A DNA stretch of 64,000 nt from Ailanthus altissimus (taxonomy: Eukaryota; Streptophyta; Magnoliopsida; Sapindales; Simaroubaceae). This document shows, in pieces, positions 13,501 through 25,905 of the stretch (position 1 is its first letter; each line of letters opens with the position of its first letter). The DNA is taken from positions 8,804,001 through 8,868,000 of the forward strand of contig OX327702.1 of the NCBI GenBank assembly GCA_946807835.1. Direction: 5' to 3'. The translations under genes were made by a program, and so were the position numbers. A model generated the notes under the pieces. It was not told the origin of the DNA. It saw only the letters and a list, made by a program, of their open reading frames with translations, and did not search any database.

Positions 13501-15990
13501 TGAACGCCATCTTTCATGACATGAGAGGCTAATTTTTAAAGGTTTATATTAATGACATAGTTATCAAATCAAATTCAAATGAAGCATATTTGGCCAATTT
13601 AAACTTAGCCCTTGATAACAAAATGAACCCACTAAAGTACACCTTTAAAGTATCGGCTGGGAACTTTCTTTGATTCTTTGTACACCAACGAGGAATGAAA
13701 ATAGACCAAAATAAAGCTAAAGTTATAATAGAGGCACTGGCACCAAGAACCAAGAAAAAACTTCAAACTGATCAGTAAAATAAATAATTTTAGACAATTC
13801 ATTGCAAATTCTACCGATCGTATTCATTTTTATTCGCCTTTATTGAAATTAAAAAACAATGAGGAATTTAGGTGGATGCTATATCACTAGCAAATCTTTG
13901 ATGAAATTAAGAAATATCTCACAAATCCACCAGTCACGGTTCCACCAAAATTTGGCCAACCCCGTATCCTCTGTATATCAGCAGCCGAGAAATCAATTGG
14001 TAGTATATTAGCCCAAGAACACCAAGGGATGGAGAAAGTCGCTTATTATCTTAGCCAAGTTCTGAATGATGCTGAAACTAAATATATTGCTATGGAAAAA
14101 TTATTCTTGGCTCTATACTCCTTATGCACTAAATTAAGATATTATCTACTGCGAACTACCATATATGTGTAAGCCAAGTTGATATTATCAAATATATTCA
14201 ATCAAAGCCATTTTTAAGAAATTGATTTGGCAAATAGGCAATCAGTTTATAGAATTCTCATTAAAATATGTTCCCCAAAAGGCAATAAAGGCAAGCTTTG
14301 AGGGATTTCTTAGCAGCTCACCCATTACCTTACTCGACTAATGCCAATCTAAAAATTGGATGTGTTAACAGTCAAAATTGGCATATGTGGTTTGACGGCT
14401 AAAAAATAGTAGAAGCAACTAGAGCTTGCATTTTTTTTTGTTTCCCCTTACAAATTAAAGACAAAAATGTCATTCATATTGGACTTTTCGTGTACCAACA
14501 ATCAAGCCAAATATAAAACACTAATTATCAGCCTTGAAATACTTACAAAAATGGGAGTAATAGATATAGAAATTAGAGGCGATTCATTACTGGTCATCAA
14601 GTAAATTATTAGTGAATATAGTTGTGAAGTCAACTCATTAATATCATATTGTAATAAAAGCTTGTCATCTTCTTCAAGGGTTCCATTTTACCCTCGCCAA
14701 ATTTTTTACAAGGACAAAAAACTCTTAAGCCAACAACTTAGCTTAGGGGACATCAAGTTTCAAAAAGGTAATAGAAGAGATCCCACTAATCTATTGGCCT
14801 TATTCATGCCCCTTTAGTAGTCAATTACTCAAAGAAAAGTAATGGTCGGTCCCGTAAATCGATTTAAGCTTGGATTTGAGGGATGCATTAGTTAAATATA
14901 TGAAGTGTCTTGATGATAATACCGATTAACAAATAAGATCATGGAGCTTAAGTTTTCCTTCTTTATAGGAGAATTATTTAGAATAGGACCCCTAAGAGAG
15001 TTACTTGGATGTATCGGCCCAAAATATATATGTTAATCATGGCCGAATCTTATAAAGGTTTGGTAGGAGCTCATGTAAATGGCTGATTAATAAAGAAAAC
15101 AATTTTCAAAATTAGATTCTAGTGGCCGACTATGGAGCAAGACTGTTATGATTCTGCCAAGGGTTATGAAGAATTTCAAAAGCACAGCCCTATTCAGATT
15201 GTCCCAATTGAAGAGATAAATGCAATCATTAAAGAATGGGAAAGATGTACATCCCCTTCCTCAAAACAACACACTTTTATCCTTCTGGCTATTGATTACT
15301 TCATAAAATAGGTGGAAGTCGTCTTGTTGAAATTGGTTACTCGGTAGTCAATAATCAAGTTCATCAAGGAAAACATCATATATCGATATGGCCTTCCAGA
15401 GTTGTTCACAACCGATCAGGGAACATTCTTTATAGGAAAAAATATGCTTAATCCAATGGATAAGCCGAATCAACTAATGATTTAATCATCATTGGGCTCA
15501 AAAAAGCAATTAAAAATAATCCTAGAGCCTAGTATGAAAAATTATAAGAAGTTCTTTAGGCTAATAGGGTCAACCCAAAAATGGCTACTAGAACATCACT
15601 TTAACAGTTGGTCTACGGCTATGAAACCATGGTCCCAATGAAACTCATAGTCACCTTTATCAAAATACTTCTCCAAGGGGAATTAAATGTTGAACAATAT
15701 CAAAATGATATGTTAGAAGAGATTGACAAAATTGATCAAGAACGAATTAAAGTGTTGAACTGTCTTGAGATACAAAAAATGAGGATAGAAAGATCCTACA
15801 ATAAGAAAGTAAAGTTCAAGTCTTTTAAGATCAATGACTTAGTATGAAAAGTCATCTTACCAATCAGCTCAAAGGAACAAGCTTTGGGAAAATTCGGTCC
15901 AAATTAGGAAGGTTCATTTGAAATTGCCAAACTTAATGACAATGGGTCATATCAACTAGCTAATTTAAAAGTAATCAAGCATCCTAGGTC
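10555..15990 (+). pseudogene. Tat-lineage Ty3/gypsy gag-pol (decayed)
   Basis: A long plus-strand polyprotein remnant. Gag: AHPSYKKLYP at 10555, FTWYTNLVPESI and PEVTLANLAR at about 10770-10890, then VRGMSFAMREHFEGH near 11000. Reverse transcriptase: DCFAWG-like phrase near 12990, EHSLPIKKGFLPY near 13050, FIRPTSYIKWLSNIV near 13170, with a premature stop every few codons. RNase H: VAYYLSQVLNDAETKY-like phrase near 14040. A second, archaeal-type RNase H lies near 14380-14620 (WHMWFDG, NQAKYKTLI, IRGDSLLVIK). The integrase remnant covers 15020-15480, and a GPY-like end about 15600-15990 (VYGYETMVPM, KVKFKSFKINDLV). The second RNase H is diagnostic of the Tat group. Frameshifts and stops are pervasive. 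Confidence 0.85.
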
Positions 15991-16079
15991 GATCAATGAA
16001 ACATATCTCAAGCTTTATCGATCAACTATTTGGGAAGGAATTGATAGAGCGATATTTCAAACTTAAAGATGTAAATCAA

Positions 16080-16400
16080 TTGATTATTTCAAAAAATGAT
16101 AAGCCGATTGAAGTTATATATATGTTTTTGTCATTAATAAAAAGCTAATTTATTTCAATTAAGTACATTTATATGAAAATATTTTTGATTGGTTAATTTC
16201 TTCAAAATATGATAAGTTGATTAAATTCATAATTATCACATTTGCTAAATAGAAAACTAATTATTTTTGGTTAGATGCATCTAAATGAAGATGCTTTGAT
16301 CATTCAAAATGTGATAAGGCGATTATATTTATCGAAAACTGATTATTACAGATGAATACATCAAACCGTTATAATCGATTAATGACTTAAGACTATAGAA
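16080..16400 (+). repeat. Degenerate ~105-bp tandem repeats, 3' region of the Tat element
   Basis: A phrase of the form 'gataagNNGATT' recurs at 16098, 16211 and 16313 with similar flanking words, so the spacing is 113 and 102 bases. Tandem repeats between integrase and 3' LTR are common in Tat/Ogre elements. Copies are strongly diverged. Confidence 0.55.
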
Positions 16401-16539
16401 ATATGAAAATGATGACGAAATAGTAACTTTTTTATAAGAGAGCATGAAACAATAAAGCAAAAGAAACTTGTATTTCATTCAAAATCAATGTACAAGGCTT
16501 TTTTTAAAGCTGATTTGTTTGCAACTAGTTAGAACCAGA

Positions 16540-17210
16540 GAAGAAATCAACAACCAAAGAGTCAACTGACTTTACTTCCTACTCAGCCTTAGAGACATTC
16601 TCATTCTTCAATTTTAGGCCCTTCCTCAAGGCAGTCTTCTTAGGGTGGTTGTCCAAAATTAGTTAGCCCATGCTCTGGGATTTCTGAGTCTGCTTGACCT
16701 CCGCCACCTGAAGCTTTACCAACTCAGTCTCCAGCGTCTTGATCATTCTTTGGCATTTCTGCTCTAGATGCCCAGCTCTCGAACCTCAGACATCCACTAG
16801 GTCTTAAGACAATCCAGCTTCTCTTTCTCTATAGCCTTCTCATTGGCTTCTTTACTAATATTTATGGCCAACTAACTCTGTTTAGCCAAACTTGTTAAAG
16901 TAGTGGTAAATTCATTCACTTTATTCTTGAGACCAATCAACAAGGTGTCGCAAGTAGCATTATCGGATGGAAACTTTAATTTCTTGTTCACGTCCAGTAC
17001 TGAGCGATCATCCAGGAGTAAATCAATCATCTAAGGTTTCAAACTCTTTAATTCTTAAACCACCTCTTTCACTTGAGTTTGAATGACAAAGTTAGGAGAA
17101 CCGAATCCATTCCTTAACCACTTGTTAAAGTCAGGGATGACACGGATAAAGAGATAGAGGCTCTTAAAGAACGTGTTGAGGAATCGGTCAGGGTCTCTCT
17201 TACTCGACCG
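16540..17210 (-). pseudogene. Antisense extra reading frame of the Tat element (decayed)
   Basis: On the minus strand a long frame can be followed from about 17205 leftward despite four stops. It reads phrases such as DPDRFLNTFF, LFIRVIPDFNKWL, QVKEVV, LKNKVNEFTTTLTSLAK and KEANEKAIEKEKLD, rich in Lys/Glu/Leu and suggesting a coiled coil. Base composition here is higher in GC and more codon-like than the flanks. It lies between the sense integrase and the 3' LTR, where Tat elements are known to carry additional ORFs, some in antisense. No domain name is recognised. Confidence 0.5.
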
Positions 17211-17879
17211 TCCAAAGCCATAAAATAAGCCCTCAAATTGCCCTTACAACTTAAAGGTGCCACTTCTGTTATGTAGCTTATTGGTGTTGGTATATGCGTC
17301 TTTGACTAAAGAGAAGCAATCGACTCTTTAGACGCCATATTTGAATGGACAATTTTGATCATAGGCGGCCTTTTTGCCATTGTCTAATGTCAGTAGCCGA
17401 CCTCCACAAATTAAAAGATATAAACCAAAGATTGGTGTATATTACCTATATTACCTTGACCTTTTTCATTGGAGAGGTTGATTCTCCTTCACCTTCAGTA
17501 GGGGCGTTGAGTCGGGTAGGTATAACTTACAATAGTCGGGAAAGAATTAATTTCAGTAAGCCGATATACCAAAGAAGAGAAAATACTATTAATATATCGA
17601 GTCGTATCACTAATGATTGTAACTGAATCGGGATCAAATATAGGTTTATTATAATTATCTAAAAATAGTCGATCTATATTAGCCAATTTTTTCTTAAACT
17701 TGGGATATCTTTAGCAATGCTAAATTTAACCATTGGGATTGGGGTCTGGGATTTGCTAATGGCCAATAAATGAACACCTCCTCTAACCTAGGGCTAGCAG
17801 ACTAAACCATTAGGTTTGCCGTTCAATGATCGACCATTTATGTTTCAAGAGGAGTTCTATCTTTCTTTGATGACACAAA

Positions 17880-19200
17880 CTTTTCATTTATTTTAAATTA
17901 TTACAATTATATGTAAAACCATAAAAATACTAAAAGACAAGAATTTCTTAAATAAGCTTACCACGGGATTTTTATTGACTGACCTGCACACTAGCATCTA
18001 GATTAGTCTCTTTTGCAACATAGTTATAAAGAAAAAGTGCAGTGTCTAAAGGCAATGTGAAATGCAAGCTAACTATTTGCTCTCAATATAAATAAAAATG
18101 CCTAGCCAACCAGGGATGATTAAGAGGTCGACTAATTGTAGTGATTTTTTCAGTTGGACAAAGACTAAGGAAATTTCTTTGACAATGGATGTGTATTTAA
18201 AGATGATTCTAGACCTAAACTTTTGATTAGCCGAAAACAAATTAGAATGGGGGACGGTCTGAATACATTTAAACTGGTGACTTACCCATTACAGATGGTA
18301 AGTCTCTATCCCACATTTGTTGTTATTGGCTGATGCAATAATAGCTCTATAGTAAAGATCTCTATCTATACAGGAGTTGACCCATGAGCGATGCCAATCG
18401 ATATTTAAATTGACCTTACAGGTATTGGAAGGGTAACCTTGATAAGACTATCTTGTCCACTTGGGACCAAAAGTGAAGGCTTAAGTCAATAGAAGAAGCT
18501 ATCATCAAAAGAAGAAGTATTATAAAAAATGAGAAAATATCCTCAAATAGATCCTAATCTAATTGCCACTGAATAAGCTAAGTGGTACAACAATGAAGCC
18601 GACTAGGTAGTGGTTGAGAGGTAACTTTAAAGAATTTTGGAAAATAGGCTGACACTCAAAAAATACAAGATCCAAATAGGACTGTCTACATTAAGAAAAG
18701 ATGTCTCGCCTTTGCTAGGTAAAGATTCAAAAAGACTTCTATATAAATGAGAAAGAAAGAAAGGCCCTAAAGCTAATTCTAAACCACGACTAGAGTGGCT
18801 GCAACTTCAGTTCTAATCAACAGCCTTACAAATGAGGCCAATTTTTTCATCATCTAGGGAAATACTGTAAAGGCGATATTATTATTTGGGATCTTGAGTT
18901 ACTACACAAAGTTGATTTTACCATGATCGTCTTCACAAAGCTGACTTTTAACTTGTGATTCTCAAGATTTCTGTTTAAGTCGACTTTTATATATAATTTA
19001 TGGGAAGTGTAATTACTTAGTCGATTCTTTCCTATAACTAATTGTGAAAGCTTACTTTTGCATGTAATACTTGATATTATTACATGAAGCCGATTTGTTC
19101 CATAAAAAATGTAACAAAGCCAATTATTAAGCATATTGAATGAGAGGTAGCTTTTAAGGGTTAAGCTTAAAAAAAATAATTTCTTTGATTGGCTTGTAAG
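17880..19200 (+). mobile_element. Noncoding 3' region of the Tat element with degenerate repeats
   Basis: No coding frame is supported here. At 18900-19120 short words such as 'aagttgattt', 'aagctgactttt', 'aagtcgactttt' and 'aagccgatttg' recur every 40-60 bases. They resemble the 'gccgatt' words of 16080-16400 and indicate another worn tandem array of the same element. Minus-strand open frame 18850-19134 is a by-product. Confidence 0.45.
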
Positions 19201-19206
19201 GAAAAT

Positions 19207-19615
19207 TGTTGACGTCGCCTAAACTATATATAATGAGCCCATTTGGGTTCCTTCTGTCTGTACACATTATTATAGGCCCAGATAGATATTAGGCTCATAT
19301 TAAATACCTATTAACATGGGAAGTCATATTTTGTTACAATTCTTTTTCCTTTCAAATTAGGATTAGAGCAACCTATATAAAGGTTTTTTTGGGTTGAAAA
19401 TCAACATTTAATTCAATAATAAAAGAATTATAGTTTTCTCTCAATTTTATCTTTTTCTCATTTTTAGCTTTCAATTAGAATTTTCATCCTTGCTTATTGA
19501 TTTTTTTAGACTTATTGTTGAATTGTTTTCTCCGTAAAAAACTCAGATTCTTCAATTCGCTTACTATTTTACAGCCTAAGTTTATCTTAAATCTTGCTAG
19601 CTGTAAGCAATTTAT
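19207..19615 (+). mobile_element. Tat-type 3' LTR with TATA box
   Basis: The LTR begins TGTTGACGTCG at 19207. A clear core promoter 'acctatataaagg' sits at 19371-19383. The likely end is a CA near 19610. The short length (about 0.4 kb) and the TGTTGACG start are consistent with the Tat lineage. The matching 5' LTR is not present in the window because the gag end abuts the Athila LTR. Confidence 0.6.
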
Positions 19616-19856
19616 GGAATTTATGCATTATGATGTCATTTTAAAGTGTTAGAAATTATTTTAGTTAAAACATATAATATTATCAACTAATTACATATTT
19701 TGATTAATTTAGAGCATAATATATTACTAATCATTATTTTTCAAAATAATCTAATCAATTAGCATAAGGATAGTATATATTCTCAAATATCTCGACTAAT
19801 AAACTTAGTTTTATTAGAACATGAAAAATAAAAAGAAAGATAAAATTATTTGCTAA

Positions 19857-20538
19857 AGAGTTCAATGTTGATTTATAAATTTTACATTATATTTATAAGT
19901 TTTAGTTTAATTTACAAATATAAAATATCATTTACAAGTTAAATATTAATTTACAAATATTATATTAAATTTACACATCATACGTGTAATTCATGAAATT
20001 TATGTCTATTTTTACATTTTTGTGTTGATTTATAATTTTTTTTATTTAATTTAAATTATTTTACAAATATTATGTTTTATTTATGATTTATCTGTTATAT
20101 ATATAATTTTTACATAAATATACAAGTTCACTATTGACTTACAAATTTTATATTATATTTATAAAATTTAGTTTAATTTACAAGTAAAAAGTATCATTTA
20201 CATGCTTTATATTGATTTACAAGTTTTATATAAAATTTACATATAGTACATATAGTTTATGAAATTTATGTCTATTTTTAAATTTTTGTATTGATTTATA
20301 ATTTTCTTATTTATTTTAAATTCTTTTACAAATATTATATTTTATCTACGATTTATTTGATATATATATAATTTTTACATAAATATACAAGTTCAATATT
20401 GATTTATAAAATTTATATTATGTTTTTAATATTAATTTAGTTTATAAGTAAAAAGTATCATTTATTAGTTTGATATTAATTTACAAATATTACATTAAAT
20501 TTACGTGTCATGTGTCTAGTTATGAAATTTATGTCTAC
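19857..20538 (+). repeat. ~264-bp AT-rich tandem repeat, left part (interrupted)
   Basis: Marker phrases recur with constant spacing: 'gaaatttatgtcta' at 19995, 20261 and 20524, and 'tacataaatatacaa' at 20111 and 20375. The array continues at 22584-22735 after an inserted element. When the insertion is ignored the next marker falls 261 bases after the previous one, so the period is preserved. The unit is rich in 'tttaca' and 'attta' words and has no coding potential. Confidence 0.9.
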
Positions 20539-22578
20539 TGTTGCGGATATTAAACCATGCACTTCAATTATACACCCCAATGGTATCAATTAAACCACAA
20601 TCTTAATACCCCTTGTACCATATGCGCAACAGAAAATCATAACTCATACCATAAGCAAGAACACATAAAATTAACACACCAATAAAGATAAAAAAAAAAT
20701 AAATCAATCACAAGACACAAAATATATGTGGTTCGGCTCAAATTGCCTACGTCCACGGAGGATCCATGATCCAGCTTCTTACTATTGAAATAGATCACTA
20801 AGTATCTTCTTATATCATCAATGATCCCACAAGACCCCTTAGTATCTCCCATAGAGACCTCTAAGCATCTACCATTGATCATTATGACTCCCTAAGACCT
20901 CTCAGTATCTCCTCATAAGAGATTTTTATAAGAAACACAAGAATAGCCTGAGCATCTAAGCCAAAAGAATCTATGGTGTTTCTCTTTTATTCACTCAAAG
21001 AACCTAAAGAAGAAAACACTCCCAAAGGTTACACCCTAGTGCACCACGCACTTGGTTACATCTTGAAACCTTAAATGCTTAATCTTAAACAAGGGTTTAC
21101 AGGTGTTTATATATATGGTGTATTTCATGCCTACTAACCCTATTCCTTGTTGGAGTAAGAGTCCACTTGTTTTGGAAGTCCAAAACTTCCTAAAACTTGA
21201 AATCCCGAATCAAAATGGACTTTTCCACGCGTTCTGGCACCGCGGCGCTTGTCCCTGGGTGCCGCGGCGCTGGCCTTTCTCGCACCCATCGCCGCGGCGC
21301 TGGGTACCCCGCGTTGCGACGCTGGTCTTCTATTTTGAGCGTTGCAGCGCTCAGCATTGGGCGCCGCAATGCTGGTTAGATCTCCGCAATTTCTTCATTT
21401 TCTTTGTGTCTTCAAGTCCCGTTTCACTTCCCCCTTCATGTCCCACATATCCTAGATTTCTCCATACGTGTCCCACACGTTCTAGACTTCTTGTGACTCT
21501 CCACTTTGATATTCATCTCAATTCTTGTCCAACCAAGATTATTGAATCACCAATTTTTCAACAAATCCCCTCATTGATTCAAAATCTGTTCCTATAAAGC
21601 TAATCATCGCCACCCCTCCTTGACCAATGCTCACTAGCATGGTCTATAAGTTAAGTCCCCGACTTAACTAAAGCTCTTGCGACTACGGTCTCCAAAGATT
21701 CCTAAATGCTGATGTTTAGAGTAGTTCAATATTATGATCGTCCATGTCCCGAAAATACCATAAGCACAACCCTTAATAGTGAAAAACCCATTCTCGCTAT
21801 TGCTACTCTTCCCACACATTCTCTTTCGACCCTGTCACAAAGTGATATATCAAAAGCTACGTTATGGTCTGTTTCAAATCAACCCTATGTTGATCCCATT
21901 CTAAGCACTTTCCTACAAGCACATAGCCTCCCTCTATGCTTTATCACTCCCTCGATCCTTTTGCTTCCTCATTTAGTGTTTCTTCTGTATGCCTTCCATG
22001 AATCTTCTTATTTCGATCTAGCAGTCCCGAGTCCTCTAGGTCTTCATGAGATGAGGAATGAAATCTCATACCTAGTCCCTCCCTTGTCTTTTTTACTATG
22101 TAGTCTTAATCTTATCCTACCAATCCCCTATGACTTATTATAAGCTATATTACTCCAATTGGTAAATAATGATTCTCCATGACTCATATGAAAACACTAC
22201 CCTAGATCCCAAAAATAGTTCGTTCATCAGACACTGATTTCTCCAAAAGCTCTCATGCGATCAAGGTCTTTGCTTAGTCATCCAACAGACTTGCAAATCC
22301 ACATTCATTCTATATTTGTCTTCCTCTTATGACTATCCCTTTGAGTGCCCTAGACACCTTTTGAATCTGCCCTTCAAGCCGCTACGTTGGTCAGCTCTCC
22401 GCGATTGCTTCATTTCCTTTGCGTCTTCAAGTCCTGTTTCACTTCCCCCTTCATGTTTCACACGTCCTAGACTTCTTCATACGTATCTCACACGTTCTAG
22501 ACGTCTTGTGACTCTCCACTTTGATATTCATCTCAATTCTTGTTCAACCAAAATTGTTGAACCACCAATTTTTCAACA
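20539..22578 (-). mobile_element. Internally deleted LTR retrotransposon with intact 5-bp TSD
   Basis: The element is bounded by TCTAC at 20534-20538 and again at 22579-22583, with TG...CA ends (plus strand TGTTGCGG ... TTTCAACA). On the minus strand the 3' LTR spans 21563 to 20539 (1,025 bp) and is preceded by the purine tract AATGAGGGGATT (21575-21564). The 5' LTR survives only as its first 201 bases (22578-22378), which align with 21563-21363 without length change. The 5' LTR remainder, primer site and coding region are gone; the roughly 800-bp interior shows no recognisable gag or pol. The plus-strand open frames at 21103-22609 fall within LTR or interior and are not genes. Confidence 0.85.
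21232..21375. repeat. GC-rich repeat cluster, core GCCGCGGCGCTGG, inside the LTR
   Basis: Repeated cores 'accgcggcgctt', 'gccgcggcgctgg', 'cgccgcggcgctggg', 'gttgcgacgctgg', 'gttgcagcgctc' and 'gccgcaatgctgg' occur about every 20-30 bases in an otherwise AT-rich LTR. It is the counterpart of the clusters at 1030-1250 and 10205-10290, though the host element is of another family. Confidence 0.75.
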
Positions 22579-22583
22579 TCTAC

Positions 22584-22735
22584 TTTATATTTTTGTGTTG
22601 ATTTTATAATTTTCTTATTTATTTTAAATTCTTTTAAAGTATTATATTTTATTTATAATTTATTTAAATATTTATATTTTTATGTAAATATACAATTTCA
22701 TATTTATAAGAATTGGTTTAATTTTACATTATATG
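22584..22735 (+). repeat. ~264-bp tandem repeat, right part after the insertion
   Basis: Continues the unit broken at 20538: 'ttttgtgttgattttataattttcttattt' style sequence followed by 'tatgtaaatatacaa' at 22681. The match to the pre-insertion units decays after about 22735. From there to about 23380 I see only AT-rich DNA without a supported feature. Confidence 0.8.
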
Positions 22736-23379
22736 TATAAAAATTAAAATTAGTCTTAGACGATACCACATCATTAATTATTTATTATCTACAGATTTAT
22801 AATTTTAAATTATAATGATCATATTGTTTCATATTTTAAGTAATGAAGTTAATTTTGTGGGAGCATCGAAAATGAAGTGTATTATAAAATTTCATTTGAT
22901 TTTTTATATACTAAGTAATTTGAATTATTCAAATAAATTTTTAAGCAATAAATAAATTCAATCTTTGTACTTTTACAAATGAAGGACTGTTTCAATTATT
23001 AGCTGAAAAATATGAGGAAGTTGAAGAAATTTCTCACCTCTAATACAAAGAATAATCATCAGAAGTTTTATAGAGCAATAAATGAATGATTAAATGAAAC
23101 TTGAAAAGAAAATAAAATTTTAAGCACAAAGTTGCAGCAAATGAAATAACTATAAAATTCTCTTTTTTTTTTATCAATTCTTTTGCTTAATTTGCTCTGA
23201 AGGACAAAACTCTATGGCAAAATCAACTGAATCTCAAGCGCAAAAGAGAGCATATAAGAGTATTTTTTTATGCAAAGGCAATTTATGGAACATTTTAATT
23301 ATTTTTTTTGTTCTTTATTTTTTTATTGTTGTATTTTTATTGTTGATTTATTAAACTATTGACATAAATCTCCTTAAAA

Positions 23380-24769
23380 CCCTAGAAGCTCTCAATTTTC
23401 TCAAAGACAGTCGCCGCACACTAAACTCCCCTCCACCGAAGAGGGGGCTTTAGCCTCCTCTCTGACAGCCTCCTCATCAATATTAGCTCTTTTATTATGT
23501 TCTTGTTTTGCGTTTTGCTATGGTGCTTTTTTTCTTCTGCTTCTATCTTCAGCCTTATTCCTCTCCTCCCGTGGCGCTCATCCATGATCTAGCTGAGAAT
23601 CCTCACTACCGGTACGTCATCGCCTTTTGTTGAAGTTATAAAGTGCTCATTCTTGCCGTCGCGCCTCCTAGCGGCCAAATCTCATTGCCTTTTCCATCTT
23701 GCCGACGTCAGCTTTCACTAGCCTGTGGCTTCCCCTCTGCCGGTGCTCACTCCAATCGGGCTAACATTGCTCTACTTTACCGTTTCGCCAGTGACCACAC
23801 AGCAAAACTTATCTGTCGTGGATGTTGTTTGAGTGTGTCTTTTGATTGAGATTGTTTGCTGGATTTCGGTGGGCCACCATTTTGTCTGCCCCTTCTGCAT
23901 CTAGATCGTTGTTCTATCTCCGACAACCAACTCCACCACTGACCATATCTGTGTTTTTCTTGTGGTTGCTGCTTGAATCGTGGTGCTATGGCAAACTAGA
24001 CATTTTACGGCAAACTTCATACATTATTGTGGCAATACTATGAGGTCTCATTGAGCATCACCATCGGCCCCGCCGTGTATCCTCGATCCTGTTGGGCCTC
24101 CGCCCATAGTGGGAGTTTCGCCGGCCGACCTCAAGTTTCTCTTCTGTATTTTCGGCGCTGTTCTCCACCGTCCCCCTCCGGCCTCCGACAGCCGTTTAAC
24201 TTTCCACGGTCTAGGTCGGGTATCTGCTGTTCGATGATCTCAGCCCTAATATTTTCTCCCAGCCACCTTTTAGCCATCACCGGAGATCTTGCACCGGCGA
24301 AGCTAAACCGGGTTCTGTTTGCCCTTTTAGCTTTTCAATTTTTGTTTGGCCGTGGGGCTTCTATCGAACTATGACTGAAACATTTCAACCACTACATCTA
24401 TTGGTCACCGCCGATGGTTTTATGCATAATGTGGTGTTTGTTGGTTTTAACTTTAATTTTATGATAATTCTCCATTGTTTAAGGGATTTGTATTTTTCTC
24501 ATATACTAGGTTTGTATTTTTCTCTTATGCAATGTCTATTATCCCTTTCTTCGAAAAAGTTGTATCTCTTTTTTTTAAAAGGGTTCGTTTTTTTTTTTTA
24601 CCTGATATGGGTAAGGCTGTTACTCTTTTTTACAAGAGTCTTGACTCAAGTGATTTCAAAATGTATTTGTCTCATCCTGTTATTTCTTTGATCTGTGTAT
24701 CAAAAGTATTTGATGTAATATCTTAATCTTATTCAATGATATGAAACAATCATTTACTCAAAAAAAAAA
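23380..24769 (+). mobile_element. Possible non-LTR retroposon with 3' poly(A)
   Basis: A segment markedly richer in GC than both flanks begins near 'aaaccctagaagctct' and ends in a 3' tail: T-rich DNA, 'aatcttattcaatgatatgaa' near 24727, then a run of ten A at about 24760. Such an end, with a pyrimidine-rich 5' half containing 'gccgtcgcgcctcc' and 'caccggagatcttgcaccgg', resembles a 5' and 3' end of a plant L1-type element joined after internal deletion, or a processed transcript. Three overlapping plus-strand frames (23643-24374) begin at non-ATG codons and show no domain. No convincing target duplication was found, so the call is tentative. Confidence 0.35.
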
Positions 24770-25210
24770 ATTAATGATCTGTGTAATCGATTAATTACTT
24801 GATAAATTTTTAAATATTAAATTAAATTTTTTATTTGTATAAATACTATAAGCCATTGGATGAAATCAATGGTCTAAATTCTTTTTGGGTATTAAGAATG
24901 GGAATTTAATCTCAGTATCATATAAAGACCCAAGTTGTTAATAAAACGTTATTCAACATTTTTTCTTTTATAATTATGAATTAATTTTGTTGCACTTGTG
25001 ATTATTACCGTAAACAAAATTAAGAGCCTGTCTTGGATTGAAATGTTGTGATTTTTAATTTATTAAATACCATAAAATAAGATGATTTATTAATTATGAA
25101 GTTAAAAGTGGATAATTATATAGTGAAACATTAGTTGTCAACTAAATTGATAAAGCCCCTTCAAAAAAGAAAAAAATAAAAATAAATAAATTGTGTCAAT
25201 GATTTTCTAA
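24770..25210. other. AT-rich stretch without supported features
   Basis: I see no gene, terminal repeat or structured motif here. Confidence 0.5.
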
Positions 25211-25334
25211 TACTATAATGTAAATGGATCACGACATTATGGTATTAGTAGATCGCTAACCCCATAATATCAATAGATCATTAATACTATAGTATCAGTA
25301 AATCAATAATACTATGGTATCAAAAGTTATAAAA
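25211..25334 (+). repeat. 25-bp minisatellite array, five units
   Basis: Units start at about 25211, 25235, 25260, 25285 and 25310 and follow the form 'tactatggtatcaNNagatcactaa'. The array is followed by 'aaattattttattagatatt', the same tail that follows the second array at 25906-26092. Confidence 0.85.
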
Positions 25335-25905
25335 ATAAAATAATATTATTTTATTAAATTTAAAATTATTTTATTAGATATTTAAAACTTGTATTGCACA
25401 TAGTGTCCATGGGCTACAGCCATGGGACTACACCCACACAGTGTCTGTACATAGGCCACCTGCTAATATTACTTTAATCACCTCTTTAGTTTGATATCAG
25501 ATTCATTTTTTCCACTCATTTTATATTATTTTTGTATCATTCTCATTCATTTTTAACCAATGTACTTATTTTTATGTATATATCACATAATATTTTATTT
25601 TCTAAAATTATTACATAATATATCTCAAATTTAAAAAAATTATCAAGTAATAAATATGTATTTGCTAAGAATTTATCATTTACTTAATCAAATCTTTAAA
25701 GAGAAATGCACGTACCTTTTTGGGGTTTTAGGTATTCTTTTTTTTAAAAGTGAATTGTTCTAATTTGGTAAAAATATGTTTTAGAGAAAAAAGTATCATA
25801 AAGTTAGTCTTTTTCCTACAAAATATTAGAAAATTTATGTGTGGTTAGAAAAGAATAATGCATTAAAATATGGTCTGCTTTTAAAACTTTTCCGTGATCT
25901 TATGA

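Noticed and set aside
15608..15847. Possible independent gene from an 80-codon open frame
   Set aside because: The product is the post-integrase end of the Tat polyprotein and continues it in order.
21103..22609. Four open frames of 60-164 codons, candidate genes with Pro/Ser-rich products
   Set aside because: They lie wholly in the LTRs and interior of an inserted element, and two of them repeat the same phrase because they are the two LTR copies.
23643..24691. Chain of overlapping plus-strand frames that might be one spliced protein
   Set aside because: Starts are mostly non-ATG, products are hydrophobic and low in complexity, no domain is seen, and the segment ends in poly(A) like a retroposon.
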